From: Flavobacteriales bacterium
Lineage (GTDB): Bacteria > Bacteroidota > Bacteroidia > Flavobacteriales_D > Parvicellaceae
Assembly: GCA_026993705.1 (NCBI GenBank)
Contig: JALWSJ010000005.1
Span: 1-9,736 of the forward strand
DNA: 9,736 nt
Reading direction: 5' to 3'
In this document: one piece after another, positions 6,931 through 9,736 of the stretch
How the letters are laid out: the number at the start of each line of letters is the position of its first letter
Position numbering within the stretch: the first letter of the stretch is position 1
Made by a program: the position numbers and the translations under genes
The notes under the pieces: model-generated
The model's input: only the letters and a program-made list of their open reading frames with translations
Database searches by the model: none
What the model was told of the DNA's origin: nothing

Positions 6931-7326
6931 ATGAATTTACGTTCCACAAATAAAATAAAGATAGAAGGTGGTATGTCTTCTATGACCGATTTGGTCTTTC
7001 TGTTACTTATCTTTTTTGTTGTACTTTCCACTATGGTAAGTGCCGGACATAATGTCGATTTGCCTACAAGTAAAAATGCAACAACAAAAGAAAAATCCAA
7101 TATCAAAGTCTATGTATCCAACATCAATGAATACTTTGTAGGTGCAAAAAGCAAAACACCCGTAGCACCCGAAAAATTAGAGGAGGTAATTATGTCGCAA
7201 TTAAAAAACGACAGCACCATAGAGTTGTTAGGAGATAAAGCATCCGATTGGGAACACTCTGTTAAAGTAATCGATATTGCAAAACGAAACGGGTTGAAGA
7301 TAGTCATAAAAACGAAAAGCAATTAA
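6931..7326 (+). CDS. exbD: Biopolymer transport protein ExbD/TolR family
   Basis: This 131-residue protein has the ExbD layout: a short basic cytoplasmic N-terminus, one membrane helix (about 19-38) beginning MTDLVFLLLIFF, and a periplasmic domain. Asp20 in MTDLVF is the essential protonatable residue of the family (Asp25 in Escherichia coli ExbD). The C-terminal part (about 60-128) shows the alternating strands and helices of the ExbD periplasmic fold, ending KIVIKTKSN. It lies between exbB and the tonB-like gene, with gaps of 30 and 58 bases, and should assemble with ExbB. Confidence 0.93.
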   Translation: MNLRSTNKIKIEGGMSSMTDLVFLLLIFFVVLSTMVSAGHNVDLPTSKNATTKEKSNIKVYVSNINEYFVGAKSKTPVAPEKLEEVIMSQLKNDSTIELLGDKASDWEHSVKVIDIAKRNGLKIVIKTKSN

Positions 7327-7384
7327 ATTGAACCTTTTTCGGTACAAAACGTATTAGGTCATACCAAACAATTTAGTCAAACCT

Positions 7385-8146
7385 ATGCAAGCAATAAAAA
7401 AAGAAGATAAAAGAGCGGGGATAATTGGAACAGTACTGTTTCATGTTATCATTCTTATCTTGTTGATTATTGTTGCAATGGCACCACTTCCCGACCCTCC
7501 TTTTCCCGAAGAAAAAGTATTGATGGTTATGGATTATAGTGGAGGTGGCGGATCTAAAGGGGGAGCAAAAGCAGAGGAAAAGCAAGAAGAACCATCCGAA
7601 GAAGTTGTAGAAGAAGTACAAAGCTCAAACACTAGTGAGGAAGTGGTAACACAAAAAGAGGACTCGCCAGTTGAAAGTTCTTCAAAACCAGCTAGTACAC
7701 ATAAAGACAATAGCAATGCGGAAGAAAAAGAGGAAAAGAAGAAACCAAAATATGGTGGATTAGGAGGCGTTTTTGGCAAAGGAAATGGAGATGATGATAG
7801 CGGTTCTGGAGACGGAGGCTCAGGCGGTGGAATAGGCGGAGGTAATGGACCTAAAACTGGTTCAGGAAACGGAATAGGAGATGGTAAAGGTCGAATCATC
7901 ACCTACGAGCCCGATTTAAAGAATCCAACCCAAGAAACGGGAACAGTAATGGTAGAAATTACCATAAACAGAGAAGGAAGAGTTATCAAAGCAGTAGCCC
8001 TACCGAATCATTCACTCACCACTACAAGTAATATCCGATTGATAAAAAGTGCCGAAGAGCAAGCCAAGAAATTCAAATTTAACGCTACGCCAAACGGTCC
8101 CAAATACGATGTTTTAAGAAAGGGAATACGTTTTACCTTAAATTAA
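7385..8146 (+). CDS. tonB: TonB-like energy transducer
   Basis: The 253-residue protein has a basic N-terminus and a single membrane anchor (about 12-32). His20 in that helix matches the position of the functionally essential His20 of E. coli TonB. A PLPDPPFPEE stretch (35-43) follows. Next comes a Glu/Ser/Lys-rich spacer (about 60-121) and a strongly Gly-rich spacer (about 123-169), in place of the Pro-rich spacer of enterobacterial TonB. The C-terminal domain (about 172-253) has the TonB signature GTVMVEITINREGRVIKAV and the helix SAEEQAKKFKF. It would carry energy from ExbBD to outer-membrane receptors. It is the last gene of the block, and the structured repeat copy B begins eight bases after its stop. 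The Gly-rich spacer is low-complexity and prone to length change. Confidence 0.88.
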   Translation: MQAIKKEDKRAGIIGTVLFHVIILILLIIVAMAPLPDPPFPEEKVLMVMDYSGGGGSKGGAKAEEKQEEPSEEVVEEVQSSNTSEEVVTQKEDSPVESSSKPASTHKDNSNAEEKEEKKKPKYGGLGGVFGKGNGDDDSGSGDGGSGGGIGGGNGPKTGSGNGIGDGKGRIITYEPDLKNPTQETGTVMVEITINREGRVIKAVALPNHSLTTTSNIRLIKSAEEQAKKFKFNATPNGPKYDVLRKGIRFTLN

Positions 8147-8153
8147 GATTAGG

Positions 8154-8493
8154 ACGTTCCCCTCAAAACAAAAAAGAGCATACCCTTGCAGGGAACGCTC
8201 TTTTTTGCTTTGAGGGTCGGGCTATCCACTATATCTTTTGGTTTGCATAAAGCAAACAAACCAAAAGGATGCCGTTCCTATCCCTAACGCGAGCGGAATG
8301 AGTACTAAGAAAGTGAGTTTTAGTTTCTTTAGACGATGAAAAATTCTTTTGCATAGCCCCAGCTATGGAAAAGAATTTTGAAGAAGTATAAAGGAAATAA
8401 AAACACTTTATGGTATTCATTATGCTCGTGTTAGGGAAACGATCCCTAACGCGGATGGAGTAATAAGCGGAGAGAAAGTGAATAAATTTTCTG
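8154..8493 (+). repeat. Modular structured repeat, copy B (short form)
   Basis: The element begins just after the tonB-like stop with CGTTCCC, then stem 1 (8160-8179 with 8197-8216, 20 positions, one mismatch), the linker TCGGGCTATCC, stem 2 (8235-8245 with 8257-8267, 11 bp), GGATGCCG and CTATCCCTAACGCGAG. The closing stem 8281-8307 with 8411-8437 pairs over 27 positions with one mismatch and a few G-T pairs. It encloses a small AAGAAA/TTTCTT hairpin, the GCATAGC hairpin (8340-8379) and TAAAG/CTTTA (8389-8410). A second ATCCCTAACGCG (8442-8453) and a partial tail module follow to the MITE. Compared with copy A the linkers are nearly identical, but the stems are replaced by other complementary sequences. 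Confidence 0.75.
8160..8216 (+). terminator. Probable intrinsic terminator after the tonB-like gene (stem 1 of copy B)
   Basis: Stem 8160-8179/8197-8216 pairs over 20 positions with one A-C mismatch, and CCCT/AGGG forms a small inner tip. The inner GAGC/GCTC helix is followed by six T, the layout of a rho-independent terminator; the matching A run makes it potentially bidirectional. It lies 14 bases after the stop codon of the operon. The same position in copy A (2656-2713) forms a stem without a T tract. Confidence 0.6.
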
Positions 8494-8498
8494 TTAAT

Positions 8499-8674
8499 CC
8501 TTAAATCCGCAAATGATTTCGTTATGAAAAGTCAAAATACGCATTAGTATTGGTCTAGCACAGTTTTGAGACACGCAAACGTAGCCATAGCTACGGTGAG
8601 TATCGAAAAACGAGCATTGCCAATAATGATACGTAGTTTGGCTTTATAATAGAACTTCACTTGCGGATTTAAGG
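8499..8674. mobile_element. MITE-like element, copy 2 (176 bp), inverted relative to copy 1
   Basis: Terminal inverted repeats CCTTAAATCCGCAARTGA bound the element (18 bp, one mismatch between ends). TTAAT stands directly outside both ends (8494-8498 and 8675-8679), a likely five-base target duplication. The internal hairpin CGTAGC, loop CATA, GCTACG is at 8580-8595. It is about 94% identical by eye to the reverse complement of 577-752. There is no coding sequence inside. The element lies at the 3' end of structured repeat copy B and 48 bases before the glycosyltransferase start. Confidence 0.85.
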
Positions 8675-8721
8675 TTAATGAACTCAACTCATAAAATACG
8701 GTACAAATAACTTGTGATAAA

Positions 8722-9736
8722 ATGATTCTGATTAAGAGAAATCAACAAATGATATTCATAACAATATTGATTCTTATGAACTTATTGGTAAAGGGGGCTT
8801 TTCTTTCTAGTAATTCATTAGGAGGAGACGAACCCTTTAGTGTTTATCATGCTCAAATGGATGTTGATTCTATTATCAGCTTACTTTCAAATGGAAATAA
8901 TCCACCTCTATACGAAATCATTTTGTCTTTTTGGATAAAGTTATTTGGCATTTCAGAGTTTTCTGTTCGTTTTCCTTCTTTAATATTTAGTTGTTTAACC
9001 GTCTTTTATATTTATAAATTAGGTAGAAATTACCTAAACAATCGGATAGCCATATACGCTAGCCTTATTTTCATTTTCTCTAATTATCATATACTTTTTG
9101 CTCATGAGGCAAGAGTGTATTCGCTACTGGGTTTTCTTTCCGTAACTTCGATGTACTATTTCATGGGGATTATTGATTATTGTTATCAGTATAATGAAAG
9201 CATAAAACGAAAAGTAATTATTAGTAATGTCATAATACTTGTTATTGTAGATGTACTCATAATTTATGCTCATTATTTTGGTTTTTTCATTCTGGTTATC
9301 CAGTTTTTGTATTTTGTTTTTAATAAATCTTTGGTGCGGAAGTACTGGAAACAATTAACGGGAGTAGTATTGATTATCGGAATCTTTTATTTACCCAATA
9401 TTATTGTCGTTTATAATAGGTTTATTGCATCATCTTCAACTGGAACTTGGGTAAAAGCACCCAACGGAATAGAAGGATTATATAATATGATACGGCAGTT
9501 TTCAAATGCACCTGTTGTTGCTGTTGTAGTTATTACGGTTCTTCTTATATTTTTTATCAAAATTATGTTGAGTAAAATAAGAAATAAGAGAGAGGTTATA
9601 AATAAAAATACTGTATTTATATTGTTTTGGTTTTTCTGTATTTTCTTTTTTATGTTCGGTATTTCATACTATGTTCCAATGTTTTTGGATAGGTATCTAA
9701 TGCCAACTGCTGTTGCTTTTAGTTTGGTTATTGCAA
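8722..9736 (+). CDS. Membrane glycosyltransferase, GT39/ArnT-like (partial, runs off the window)
   Basis: The reading frame is open for 338 codons to the window end. A first membrane helix (about 10-28) is followed by a periplasmic loop with LGGDEPFS, whose Asp36-Glu37 pair is the typical acidic catalytic motif of GT39-type enzymes. The conserved NPPLYE (60-65) and SVRFPSL follow, then the segment AHEARVYSL (127-135). At least eight hydrophobic helices are visible. The family moves a sugar from a polyprenyl-phosphate donor to lipid A, protein or another surface acceptor on the outer face of the inner membrane; donor and acceptor cannot be told here. The full length should be near 500 residues. 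The ATG at 8722 gives a basic N-terminus before the first helix; the ATG at 8749 is an alternative. I found no clear promoter between the MITE and the start. Confidence 0.85.
   Translation, partial: MILIKRNQQMIFITILILMNLLVKGAFLSSNSLGGDEPFSVYHAQMDVDSIISLLSNGNNPPLYEIILSFWIKLFGISEFSVRFPSLIFSCLTVFYIYKLGRNYLNNRIAIYASLIFIFSNYHILFAHEARVYSLLGFLSVTSMYYFMGIIDYCYQYNESIKRKVIISNVIILVIVDVLIIYAHYFGFFILVIQFLYFVFNKSLVRKYWKQLTGVVLIIGIFYLPNIIVVYNRFIASSSTGTWVKAPNGIEGLYNMIRQFSNAPVVAVVVITVLLIFFIKIMLSKIRNKREVINKNTVFILFWFFCIFFFMFGISYYVPMFLDRYLMPTAVAFSLVIA

Noticed and set aside
7534..7902. Pro-rich minus-strand frame of 122 codons
   Set aside because: It is the antisense shadow of the Gly-rich spacer of the tonB-like gene.
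8155..8197. Alternative pairing CGTTCCC (8155-8161) with GGGAACG (8191-8197)
   Set aside because: It is a perfect 7-bp match in copy B but has no counterpart in copy A and competes with the much longer stem 1, so it may be chance.
8229..8420. 63-codon minus-strand frame across copy B
   Set aside because: It lies fully inside the paired repeat, has no homologous open frame in copy A and shows no recognisable domain.

Overview
The window looks like a chromosomal segment of a member of the Bacteroidota, most likely class Flavobacteriia. The DNA is AT-rich. Starts usually lack a strong Shine-Dalgarno sequence, and several gene fronts carry the Bacteroidetes promoter box TAnnTTTG. The gene set (peptide deformylase, a Glu/Leu/Phe/Val dehydrogenase, NhaD, ExbB, ExbD, a TonB-like protein) is typical of flavobacteria. 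I cannot name the genus.

Layout. Positions 1-542 hold the first 180 codons of a DEAD-box RNA helicase on the minus strand. Positions 577-752 are a 176-bp MITE-like element. On the plus strand follow peptide deformylase (864-1448) and two tandem, paralogous lipoproteins with TPR-like helices (1523-2119 and 2130-2648). A gene-free stretch (2649-3420) is almost filled by a large, modular, structured repeat (copy A). Next comes a five-gene co-directional block (3421-8146): amino-acid dehydrogenase, nhaD, exbB, exbD, tonB-like, with gaps of 20-58 bases. A second, shorter copy of the structured repeat (copy B, 8154-8493) follows the tonB-like stop directly. It is followed by a second 176-bp MITE copy in inverted orientation (8499-8674), flanked by a TTAAT direct repeat. 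The window ends inside a membrane glycosyltransferase of the GT39/ArnT-like type (8722 onward).

How the genes fit together. NhaD exchanges Na+ and H+ across the inner membrane. ExbB, ExbD and the TonB-like protein use the proton gradient to drive TonB-dependent outer-membrane receptors. Their linkage suggests an ion-gradient and energised-uptake unit; the dehydrogenase at its head would add NAD-linked amino-acid catabolism. Deformylase and the helicase are housekeeping functions in translation and RNA handling.

The most unusual content is non-coding. Two copies of a modular element each start within eight bases of a stop codon and share conserved linkers. They also share at least four stems whose sequences differ between copies while base pairing is kept. 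That pattern points to selection on RNA or single-stranded DNA structure. Within it, a small hairpin (GCATAGC, four-base loop, GCTATGG) recurs with the same internal G-G mismatch. The two MITE copies, about 94% identical by eye and of equal length, form an inverted pair around 7.7 kb. I found no tRNA, rRNA, CRISPR array or complete transposase gene. All alignments and pairings were made by eye.
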